In this document: piece after piece, positions 43,962-55,100 of the stretch
Numbering within the stretch: the first letter of the stretch is position 1
Layout of the letters: every line of letters begins with the position of its first letter
Origin: Tribonema minus
Taxonomy: Eukaryota; Sar; Xanthophyceae; Tribonematales; Tribonemataceae
Length of the DNA stretch: 64,000 nt
Direction of reading: 5' to 3'
Assembly: GCA_017506865.1 (NCBI GenBank)
Contig: JAFCMP010000510.1
Coordinates: 1-64,000 of the forward strand
Notes under the pieces: model-generated
Database searches by the model: none
Told to the model about the DNA's origin: nothing
What the model saw: only the letters and a program-made list of their open reading frames with translations
Program-made: the position numbers and the translations under genes

Positions 43962-45041
43962 TTTGGAGCCTGCATCACAGAGATTCTGAGAGTTGTCGCC
44001 GACAATGATCTGCTGTCAAAGCCGGGGTGGGCGCTCAACAGAGAATGCCGCAAGGTTGCGCACCCGCGCAAAAGGGCAGTACTGCGGAACTCTGTTAAGC
44101 ACTTGCAGTTCGGAAAAGTGCTACACGACCCCGATTTGGTCGCACTCAAGCTGCAAGGCGACGTCAGCGAGTTCGACATCCGTCTGCCCAATCAACTGCG
44201 ACACCTAAGCTTCGCAGAAGACGGTGACGCCTGCTTCAGGGGGTCCTTAAACCATGTTCCGGATGGACTGCGTAGCCTCAGAGCATCAGCAGTAAGGTGG
44301 TACGGAGGTGATGACCTGGTCGACTTACTGGTCCAGATGCCTCAGAGCCTATCGAAAGTGCACATCCAGTTTGATTGCATCCTTGGCCAAGATATAGTCT
44401 GGCCTATAGGGGTCACAGTCATGTGTCTCGAACTAAATTTGCCACCGCCATCATTTCCAGCCACTCTGTTGCGCTTGACCGCAATCCATTCCTTGGGTCA
44501 CGAGTGGGCACGTGTAGTTCTTCCAAGCACTCTCTTGTCATTCCATGTCACAGACAGCGATGCGGAGCTCGATGGCCCACTGCCGGTACTGAATCATCTG
44601 CCTCCTCTCCCGCACGGTCTTCGAGAGCTGCGCGTCGAATCTCGAAAGCAATATGCTAGGGGAGAACCGCATGTGATGCACATTCCACAGCTCCCCGCGA
44701 CGCTCCAGACGCTGCACATCGATTGCTGCAACACCCCGGTTTGGGGGGCGGAGCCTGCACCCCTACCCCCAGCACTCAAAGTGTGCGTCATCGCCACACC
44801 GGAGTTCAACTTTGCGATCGGGCACCAGCTGCCAGTGGGGTTGGAGGAGTTGGCGTTCAGCGCCGACTGCAACTTCAACCAGCCGCTGCCGGAGCTGCCG
44901 CAGAAGTTGCGCAAACTTCACCTCGGGCGCACTTTCAAGCACCCGCTGAAGCTGCCGTCAGGCCTCCGAGAAGTGACGCTGCCTTTGGGGCTGCCCAGGC
45001 AAGTAAGGGTGCCTTTCGGGGCGAAGGTGGTGTGGTTGTAA
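43962..45041 (+). CDS. FNIP/leucine-rich-repeat-like protein
   Basis: A continuous frame of 359 codons runs from a possible acceptor (GCCAG^TTT) to the stop. The first in-frame Met is at 44103, but the upstream part ACITEILRVVADNDLLSKPG with NRECRKVAH reads like an F-box or similar helical adaptor and is probably included. The body has repeats of the form L-x-P-x-x-L-x-x-L-x-L; the C-terminal ones, NFNQPLPELPQKLRKLHLG and FKHPLKLPSGLREVTL, fit the FNIP repeat consensus known from Dictyostelium, giant viruses and some algae. Such proteins are protein-interaction scaffolds, often with F-boxes. The true 5' end is unresolved. Confidence 0.65.
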   Translation, partial: FGACITEILRVVADNDLLSKPGWALNRECRKVAHPRKRAVLRNSVKHLQFGKVLHDPDLVALKLQGDVSEFDIRLPNQLRHLSFAEDGDACFRGSLNHVPDGLRSLRASAVRWYGGDDLVDLLVQMPQSLSKVHIQFDCILGQDIVWPIGVTVMCLELNLPPPSFPATLLRLTAIHSLGHEWARVVLPSTLLSFHVTDSDAELDGPLPVLNHLPPLPHGLRELRVESRKQYARGEPHVMHIPQLPATLQTLHIDCCNTPVWGAEPAPLPPALKVCVIATPEFNFAIGHQLPVGLEELAFSADCNFNQPLPELPQKLRKLHLGRTFKHPLKLPSGLREVTLPLGLPRQVRVPFGAKVVWL

Positions 45042-45044
45042 TGC

Positions 45045-45225
45045 AGCCTCATTAATTCATGGTTGGTGCATATAAGCGTACTGGTCAAGGCTAGCAGCGG
45101 CAGCAGCAGTGCCTGGTCGGATAAGGGTGTCTTTCGGGGCAAAGGTGTGTGTGGTTTTAGTGCAACTTCATTCAGTCATGGTCTGTACATACAAGCATTC
45201 TGTCAAGGTCTGCAGCGGCAGCAGT
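45045..45225 (+). repeat. Echo of the FNIP gene end
   Basis: The last codons, stop and ~80 bases of 3' flank (TTTCGGGGCGAAGGTGGTGT, then TCATGGTTGGTGCATA, GGTCAAGGCTAGCAGCGGCA) recur at ~45128-45222. The copy starts inside the coding region and extends past the stop, as in the methyltransferase gene. Confidence 0.82.
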
Positions 45226-45229
45226 GTGT

Positions 45230-46112
45230 TGATTTGTCGCGTGTGTCTGTGACTGCACACGGATCTTTGTTCTGTTTGTCTGTGATACGTTGTCAACACG
45301 CATGCGTGTGTGCTTGTGACACAACCAACTCGCGTTCTGCTCCCCGCACTACCGGTGTGTGTTAGACATGCGCGTTCACGAGTGTGTATACACAATGTCA
45401 TGTTGAATTTGAATTCAACAGGTAAGTGACCGCTCCCTGTCAGGAGCGCTGACACTGGTTACTGCCATGCCCTGCGCTGTGTACGCATTGCTTGCACCGA
45501 ATATTGGCACATGCGCGGAGCATTACTTGCAGCACACTTGGTGTGGCACTACGCAGCGTGCGAATGCATGCAGGTTTCACTGCTAAGGTCGGTGCCTGTG
45601 TGTGAATGCATGACAGTAGCTGCTCAGCAGATTGCCAGATGATGCCACAGTAATGCCATGCATACAATACATTGCACCTTTGCTAACAGCGATACGCCAC
45701 ACGGGATGTATGGCATGATGCAATGCTCACAATGCAACTCACAGCTTTAAAAATACTGTGGCACAACGATCGCCGGTTTCTGCCAGACATGCACAGATTG
45801 CAATGCCCTCAAGCCAACCATTCAAGATACTGCATCTACGCCTAGGTCAGAAAAAATGCACATCAGTCAACCCAAAGAGCTGTAAGCCAAGCACACAAGT
45901 CTGCTGGCAAGGCAGCTGATGAAAAGGTGTAAGCAAAGTGGTCACTTCAAGTGGAAGTTCAAAGTGGCGCGTCCCCTCATTGACCTCTGCCAGTTGCAGA
46001 GAAGCAAGCTCGTTGGCCATCAGGCAGCAGCATCACTATTGCCGCGTGGTCAACTCACAAACAGCAGCACTGGCACAGCCGCACAAGAACCGAGAGCACT
46101 CCAGCAATCAGC
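45230..46112. other. Intergenic interval, nothing recognised
   Basis: AT-richer DNA with GTGTGT words. No frame carries a recognisable motif. It separates the FNIP gene from the ankyrin/FN3 gene, both on the plus strand. Confidence 0.45.
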
Positions 46113-49100
46113 ATGAGCCTAACAGGCGATGATTTCAGCTTGAGCTCGCCGATGCCCAGCAGCACCTATGAGTTCGAGGATCACATCAGGGACAGCAGCA
46201 GTGCTGCAGGCAACGATGCAACTCCGTCCAGCGCTGCTGACAGCAGGCTCAGGGCTTTCTCACATTCGTCCAATGACGAGGACCGTCAGACCGCTGGCGC
46301 TGGCGATGCTGTGGGAGGAATGTTGTCGCCCGGGGAGCGCAGTGCCACTACGGGACGAGGGGGCAGCAGCGTTCCCGTGTCTGCGTCTGCCTCGCCAGCT
46401 CATGACACTGCGATGCCAAGGCCTTCGCTCAGCATATTTCAGGTATTTAAGACTGGCACTTGATGTTGCTGTTGATGTTCACGCAAGCGGGACACAAGAG
46501 GAGTATAGAGAAAATCGTGTGCTGTTAGCATTGCAGGCGAGACCCCAACACACATCTGACACTCTGGTTCTGACCCCGACCATGTGCATGAGGGCATTGG
46601 CGGCAAAGCGGTATCAAGCACGCATATTTCCCAGGATGAATTCATGTGCACAGCACAACCGCTCTGACACCCCGAAGTACAAAGAGCGATTTCTGTCAAA
46701 AGCATGACAACCTGCATGTTCTGCAGGCACGGCTGAGAATGTTCCACCCTAGCACTGCTGCGGCAGCAAAGGGGCACAGAGAGGTCGGCAGCGTCAAATC
46801 CAAGCAGCACCGCGGCTACAGACAGCGCTCTTGCAGCATTATGTCTGTAACACAACACTTTCATACCTTAGAGTATATTGCGAAAAGTTCATTTTGAAGC
46901 CTATGTAATGACAACCTGCATGCTCTGCAGGCGCGGCGGCGGACGTTCCACCCTAGCACCGCCGCGGCAGCGAAGGGGCACAGGGAGGTCGGCAGCGTCG
47001 GCGGCAGCGGCACGGAGAAGCTCATGTCTCTGAGTGATCTGATTCGCCGGGAAGAGGGGGGGCGCACGAGGGGGGGGGGTCCCGCCCCCCTGCTGTATTC
47101 GAATGAGGGGGAAGCGGGGGAGCTTTTGGATGGGGATGGGTTTGACAAGGGGGGGGGGCGGAAGGCGGTGAACAACGGCGCTGTTGGCACACAGGTATGT
47201 ATGGGTATTGTACTGCGTTGCCTACCAGAGGTGTAGGTGTGATATAGGGCGGGCGGAAGGCGGTCAATAATGGCGCTGTTGGCACGCAGGTACGTATGGG
47301 CTTGTGCTGCGTTGTTGCATGCACACTTAGCCTGCCAGAGGTATGTAAGTGTGGTATAGATGTCAAGGCGGTGAATCATGGCGCTGTTGGCACGCAGGTA
47401 CGTATGGGTATGGGTGCAACGTTGCCGCATGCATACATACCCCACCAGAGGTGTAGGTGGTATAGGACAGGCGGAAGGCGGTGAACAACGGCGCTGTTGG
47501 CACGCAGGTATGTGTGGGTATTGTGCTACGTTGTTGCATGCACACCTACCCTACCAGAGGTATGTAAGTGTGGTATAGATGTTAAGGCGGTGAACAACGG
47601 CGCTGTTTGGCACACAGGTATGTATGGGTATTGTACTGCGTTGCCTACCAGAGGTGTAGGTGTGGTATAGGGCGGGCGGAAGGCGGTGGCGGACGGCGCT
47701 GTTGGCACGCAAGGGTGTGTGGATGTGTTACTTTGGCTGCATGCAAGCGTACATACATACCGCATCAAAGGTTTATGTATGGGTTTAGGTGTGGAACTGT
47801 CCTGCTTGCAAGCATACATGCCCCACCCTGCAAGAGATATATATAAGTGTGGTATGGGTGGGTGCCTGCGCTGTTGCATGCACCTTTGTATGCATACCCC
47901 GCCGAGAGGTGATCATACAGGTGAGGAGAGCAACCGGTGCAAGCACATGTGCTGAAACAGGCGGATGTTTTCTGTTGTCAAGTCAGCGGCAATCAAAGGC
48001 AGCTGCTGTAACTGCTGGCATGTAGCTGTCGTGAGCACGCGTGGGCTGCGAGCCATCCTAACCCTAACCCTAACCCGACACTTGCTCGGACAGTTATGTA
48101 CTTGATGACCACCTATACCTCCTGTAGTCCTGTACCCAAATAGTCATAGCCGTCAAGCGGCGCCTGCATGGCGCTGTTGCTCGAGAGGAAGGCGAGTGGC
48201 GTCACTCTCAGGAGGCATAGCGAGCGCAGAGAAAGTGGCGGCGCACTGGTCCGTGCTGCCAGATGCAGCCAAAAGTCCACTCATTTACCTGTGTTTGTCG
48301 TCGCTGCGGCAATGCTCATGAGGCAATTGCGAGCAAAGAAGAACAGGTCTGCATGCTGAGCTCAGCCGTGCACACTTGGCTCTTCGGGTTAGGATCAGGG
48401 TGAGGGTTAGGGTAAGGGTCAAGGTTAGGGTTAGGGTTAGGGTTAGGGTTTGGTTGCGTACTTGATGACCCTGCCTACCCCGACTGCCGTCCTGTGCCCA
48501 TGACCCAACCCTCACCCCCAACCGTAAGGCGCTGGTGCGATCATTCGAAGAAGTCCTTATGTGTATATCGCTGTGGCACCGCTCAGGAAGCACTGCACTT
48601 CATGCTGCCCACGTCAGAGCGCTATTTGCAGCAGAATGCAGCTGCCACCATGAATAATGCCATTTAGTCTCTACAACTATACCCCCAGCCGATCCCAGAG
48701 AATCGAGGTCTCCCCGTGCAAGGGTTTGTCTGCTCATACTGCTCAATTGTTGCAAGTCGATGTGGAACTGTACTGGAGGCGCTGCAAGTGCTTAGGGTTA
48801 GGGTTAGGATCGTGATTGTGCCAGGCGATGGGGACAGAAACATTGTTTGTCAGCGTTTGGCTGTGCGAGCACTTCTACATGTACACCAAAATCATCCACT
48901 TGCATGCTGTTGCTGTGGAACTGCTTACAGCGCGGATCTTGGGGTTTACTCAGGGCTAGGGTTAGGATTAGGGTCAGGCCCTGATGCTCCCTTCCCCCTG
49001 GAACGTTAAGCCCATCAGCGCCAATTTGTGCGGCCGGAGTTGGTTAGCGGTAGGGCTAGTGTACGGTGCGCGCATCAGCGGCTGTTGCGAGTTTGTTTCC

Positions 49101-52100
49101 TCAGAAACCCATCCCCATGCAACAGATCGTCCCACCATGCCAGTTGGTTTGCTGTTTGCGTGATGACCGCCAATGCATCTGCCTTCTCTGACCTGCCCCC
49201 CAAACCCTAACCCTAACCCAAGGGATTAGCCCCGAATAAGGCCCAATCAGACTTCTTTCTTATTGCGTTGGCACCGCTCAGTGGGCGCTGCAGCGCGGCG
49301 ACCGTATGCTGGACGCATCGCTGATAGCGCCACGTGATGGCCGCCATTGCCCCAAAATGTCCCTATATAAGCAGTGTTGGTTCAACTTGCCTTTTCCTTC
49401 TACATGTGGTGCACCGCTCAGGAGAGCGCCACACCTTCCTTTTCTTCCAAGTTAGAACTTATAGCCCCCGCTCGTTTCCCCTTCGGAATGATCATCTCAT
49501 CGTCTGCCAATCTGTGGGTCACTGCTCAGGAGGCGTTGCAAGCTGCGGAGCACGGCAACTCGGCGCTGCTGGCGCGCTTCCTGCAGGACAACGGCGATCC
49601 TCGCACGACTTCGCGCCTGCACCACATGCGCTGGAGCCTGCTGCACTTGGCGGCGGGGTAAGTCGAACCGCATACGACAGCCACATCGTATAAGCTTTTG
49701 AGGAAATATGCTGATGTGAGAGATCAAGTTCAGGGTGAGGGTTTAGATGTAGGGGTAGTTTATCATTGGGTGCGGGTTAGGGTACGGCGACCCCGGCACG
49801 AGTTTGCACCAACCACATGCGCTGGAGCCTGCTCCACTTGGCGGCGGGTCAGTCAATATGTTTCTTGAACTTTCAAACTAAAATACGTGCTTCAACTTCA
49901 GCTTCAACGATGACACGCTCACATCTTCGCGCCCGCGCCACATGCGCTGGAGCCTGCTGCACCTGGCGGTGGGGTGAGTTGAACGCGCATTGTGGCAAGA
50001 TGATGCATTTGAAGTACTTTGTGAAGAATATAGTTCAACTTCAATTCTGGAGCCCGCTGCACCTGGCAGCAAGTGGGTCAGGAAAACAAAAAAATTATCG
50101 AGCTATCATCCGAAGCTGTGCGGGCATGGGCAGCGCACTCAGCCTGGCGGGCGTGGCTCACACGAGCAAACTTACCTGCCTTTTGTCTGTGCCCATACAT
50201 GCCCCCCCCCCCCCCCCCCCCCCTACCACCCCCGCTGTCATCCGCAGCTGCGCTGGTATGGGCAGCGCACTCAGCCTGGCCGGCGCAGCGCACAGGAGCC
50301 GCCCCGAGCCCGACTGCAACGACGGCTATGCGGCGTGCATCGCGCTGCTGCTAGCGGCCGGCGCAGACCCCAATGCGACGTCCATTCAGGGTACGTACGC
50401 GTGGAGCCAACTGCGTACTTCATAAACTTCAAGTTTAGATACGTAGCGGGCGCAGACCCCAACGCGATGTCCAATTCAGGGTATGTAGCCTGTGGTGCGA
50501 ACTTCATCCATGTACTTCAAGTTGAGGTATGCGCTGTGCATCGCGCTGCTGCTGGCGGTCGGCGCAGACAGGAAAGGCGACGTCCATTTAAGGTTTGTAT
50601 GCGTGCAGAGCTAGGATGAGGAGCTGGGTATTTGTAGGTTGTGGGGTACTTGGACAACACTGACATTATGATGTCCATCTAAAGCATGAAAGGCGCCTTT
50701 TGCGTGCTGGCAACACGCGTGGACTTCAACTCCACGTCCATTGAGAGTATGTACGCCTGTCGTGCAAATCACGTACTTCATTCATGTTACTTCAACTTGA
50801 GGCACGCGGCGATTGCTATACGGCGTACATTGCGCTGCTGCTGGCGGCAGGTGCATTCAAGGTATGTATACCTGGAAGTATGTATGCATGTACCGCATGT
50901 ATGTGCACTGCTCTCTGTCCAATCAAGTCACCCCCTCAGCATTCCCACATGCGTGTGCCTGATGCAACGGCGCAGGCGGCTACACCCCCCTATTGGGCGC
51001 GGCAGCGCCGAGAGCTGCTGGCTGTAAATAAACATGCATGTGCATATGCATAAATGTACTTCGAAGCATTACGTATGTGCGCGTACTGCTCTCTGTCCGA
51101 TGTGACCTTCATGCTCACATGTCCCCCCCCCCCCCCCCCCCCCCCCCACCGCTTTGCAACGGCACAGGTGGGTACACCCCCCTCATGGGCGCAGCTGTCA
51201 CCGGCAGCGCCGAGAGCTGCTGGCTGCTGCTGCGCGCGGGTGCGAACCCGCTCGCGCGCACGGCCGCAGGGCAAACTGCGCTGGACTTTGCGCAGACGCC
51301 GCGCGCGGGGGCCCCCGCGGGCGCGCACCAGGCCGCATTGAAGGTGAAGTTGCATTACTGTACAAACGTTGTTAAATTTCAAAAACATGTCTGACGTAAT
51401 AGACTGGCAGACGGCTTTTGAATTTTTGCGAACGCCGAACTCAAGTTTGAAGTTTCACTTGCCGCACACAGGGTCTCAAATTATGTTGTGCGCAGACGCC
51501 GCGCGCGGGAGCCCCCGCGGGCGCGCACCAGGCCGCGTTGAAGGTGAAGCTACCGTCTTGTCGATAATTAAGGCCACTTGACGCATCATTATTAGTTTTG
51601 TCACAGCAACATGAATAGAGGTCGCGCTTTCTTGACGGCGGCGGGGCAGACAGCACTGGACTTTGCGCAGACGCCGCGCGCGGGGGCTCCCGCGGGCGCG
51701 CACCAGGCTGCGTTGAAGGTGAAGTCACACCGTAGACTTTGCTTATGAATGTTCAAGTAGGGGGCTTTCGGATCTTGCGGATGCCAAAGGTTCTGAAGAA
51801 GCCTGGCTATTTGAAGGCTGAAGGACTTCGTAAGCGAATTTATTCAAAATAAAGTTATGCGCAGACGCCACGCGCGGGAGCTCCTGCGGGCGCGCACCAG
51901 GCCGCGTTGAAGGCGAAGCTACCGTCGTCTCGATAATCAAGGCCACTGGGCGCTTTATTTTTAGGTTTAAGGCAGCAACATGAATAGAGGTTACGCTTTC
52001 TTGACGGCGGCGGGGCAGACGGCGCTCGACTTTGCGCAGACGCCGCGCGCGGGGGGCCCCGCGAGCGCGCACCAGGCCGCGTTGAAGGTACATTAACACC

Positions 52101-55100
52101 ATATGCAAGTCTTGAGTGTAAACTTTACTTCCTTCAAGTATCAATGAATGTATGAGGTAAATGGTTTGGCAGGTAGCTTTGCGCTTTTTGTCATTCCTCG
52201 TTGCTGCCGCTCCCCCGCCGCCACGACTGCGTCCCCGTCTTGTCATCGTCATCAGATTGGCTATCTAGAGTCATCATGTATGACGTACGAAACCTACCAT
52301 TGGTGTCGTCACAAAACCACATAAACGAAGGCACGCGATGTCCGAAACTTACCTGTTTCATTCCGCATTACTGCCCCCGTCACCACGCCACGCTCTCCTC
52401 CTCCTCAGGTATGTACGTACTAAGGCTCTGATAACAATACTTGTGACTCTGACTCAGACCTGTCACTCGGTGCCGCGCGTCGCAGGTGCTGCAGAACCCG
52501 CCACGACTGGTGCCACGCTCCCCGCTACAAGTGGTCGCACGGCTCGCTGACAGGTCACTCGTGGATGAGGAGGTGAGTCTTGAGTCGAGTTGAGTCACTG
52601 AGAGATTGCCACAAATCTCAACCGTGTTGTGGATGTGAGTCTTGAGTCGAGTCATTGAGAAGTCGGGTCGCTGTGCCACAAATCTCAGCCGTGTCGCCGG
52701 TGTTTGCCGCTGCAAATGGTCGCGCGGCTCGCGGACAGGTCACTCGTGGATGACGAGGTGAGTCTCGAGTCGAGTCGAGTGGAGTCGTTGAGAATTGCCA
52801 CAGATGTCAGCCGTGTATCAGTGGTGTTCGCCGCCGCTGCAAGGCGTCGCACGGCTTTCGACTCGTCACTCGCAGCCAAGAGGTGAGTCTCAAGTCGAGT
52901 AGGCAAGCATTGTCACAAACCAGTTGTACAAAAGTGCCGCGTTTGCCAGTGCAGCAAGTTGTTGTTGGCTCGCCAACAGGTCACTCGTAAATTGCTATGA
53001 GTCATCGCAAAGCTGGTTCCAAAGAAGGGCCACTTTGAAAGGGTCAGGGGTAGGGTAAGGGTTAGGGTAAGGTCAGGGTTAGAATTGAGTCACTCGTCCG
53101 CCGTCTGTGAGCCAGGCACACAGTGCTTGAACGAGCGCTTCTCATGCGCTGCCGGCATACCAGGACGACAGCCCAGGCGTAGAGTTGCGTGGTTCGCGGT
53201 AGGTTTAGGGTTACAGTTACTGTCAGGGCTGGGGTCAGGCTGGCTGCGCACGGCAGCGTCACTGCAATATCCACGGCAGAGCACACTTAACTTCAAGTAC
53301 ACAGCGCTCAACAGTTTGCAACCACTCAATGGCTGCGCCGTCGGCATTGCAGGACGACAGCCTCAGGTCAGCTTGAGGGTTAGAGTTAGGGATATGGTGC
53401 CGTTGCTGCCCGCCCTCTGCGCACAGTGCTCACACTCTGAGACATTCACTGCATGTGCACCACAAATATGCTTTCATACCTAATTCAGATGCAACGCAAC
53501 GCTCAGCGACTCCATACCTGTGCTATCGCCACGACAGGATGACAGCCAGTGCGTGGAGGTGCGGTGGCCGATAGCGTCGCAGGCGTCGCTGCTGCCCGCC
53601 CTCTGCACACAGAGCTCATGTTCCTCATTATAACTCTAATATCAACCCCTACAATACACTCCACGAAATTTCTCATTACGACTTTCTACATTTTTTGTTC
53701 TAATTTGTTCGGGTTTGTTGATCAAATCTTATTTTTCCGCTTCAATGCTCTTTTCTCTTTCAACAATATTCGCCATGACAGGATGACAGCCCGTGCGTGG
53801 AGGTGCGGTGGCTCATACCATCGCAGGCGTCGCTGCTGCCTGCGCACTGCGGCGCCGCCGAGAGGTACCTGGTGAAGTGCTGGAGCCAGGGGCAGGCATC
53901 CGATGTTGTGCGCACCAACACGGGGAACAGCCTCAAAGTGCGTGATGTCAGTTACGCTGCAGTTGAAGCTGAAGTTACAGCTGACGCACTTGACTGGCTT
54001 CAGTGCTTAAAGTCGCTGCAAGGCAAGCAGCACATGGGGAACAGCCTCAAGGTGACGCGGCAGTTGAGGTTGCAGGTGCAGTTGACAAATTCGACGTGAA
54101 AAGAAACTGAGAGAATGCAAGCAGTGCGCGATGTGCACCAACACGGGGAACAGCCTCAAGGTGCGCAACAGCAGTTACGCTGTATGTAGTTAAAGCTTCA
54201 AATTCAAACATATCCGTTGGCTGGCGCAATAAGAAAGAAGCTGAGAGTGGACGCATGGCAAGCAGCGCGCCATGTCGATTAACTCGGGGAATAGCCTCAA
54301 GGTGCGCAAGTCACGCTGTAGTTGGTGTTACTGTTGAAGTTGGCATATCCTTCGGCTGACGTCAGCTGCGAGTCGCCGCAAGGCAAGCAGCGCACGGGCA
54401 ACAGCCTGCAAGTACGCAACCGCAGTTGTGCTGTAGGTGAGGTTTCAGTTGAAGTTGGCATTGAAAAGCTTGATGCCTGCCTACCTGCTTCGACGTCTTT
54501 TATTGCAAATGACGCGCCTGGCGGCGATGAAGAAATATCCTATCCGTTGACTGGCGTAAATGCTGAGAGTGGTCGCAAGGCAAGCAGCGCGCGATGGTGG
54601 GCGTTGCAGTGCATCATTACTGAGCATTGCGACGTTTCAACGTCGAGCGCACCAATGCAGGGGAACAGCCTCAAGGTGGGGCTACAGCAAATCATGGCCG
54701 CTGCACATTTGAAGTACATTTTGATGTTTGCCCACTGCGCGTCTGTAGTGCATTGATGTACTACCTGACGACTGTGTCAGCACAGGTGAAAACATGGGAT
54801 ACAGCCTTGAGGAGGGCCACAGCAGCTCAGAGGCAGTCATTTTCCAACGTGAAGTTGGCTCAGCCACCACCAGTTTAGCTGAGGCCTTTGTTGTTCTGTT
54901 TACGCGACCAAAGTGGCACAGTGAATCGCACAACAAAAATGCATCGTTGACGTACGTAGGGAAGGTGTCAAAGTGCGCAGTGACAGTGGCTCACTACTTC
55001 AACTGCAGCTCTCCTTGTCTGACCCTAACTTACCCTACCCCTACTCCGTCCATGAGATTCATTCCTGCAGCCGCGCCGTGACATCTGCAACCCTCCCACT

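Noticed and set aside
47225-47720. Possible CRISPR array
   Set aside because: The repeats are degenerate, unevenly spaced and match the end of a neighbouring exon with its donor; the host is eukaryotic.
52033-52090. The last copy as the real end of ankyrin/FN3 exon 5
   Set aside because: Stops lie between the copies, and only the first copy is continuous with the ankyrin frame from 51168.
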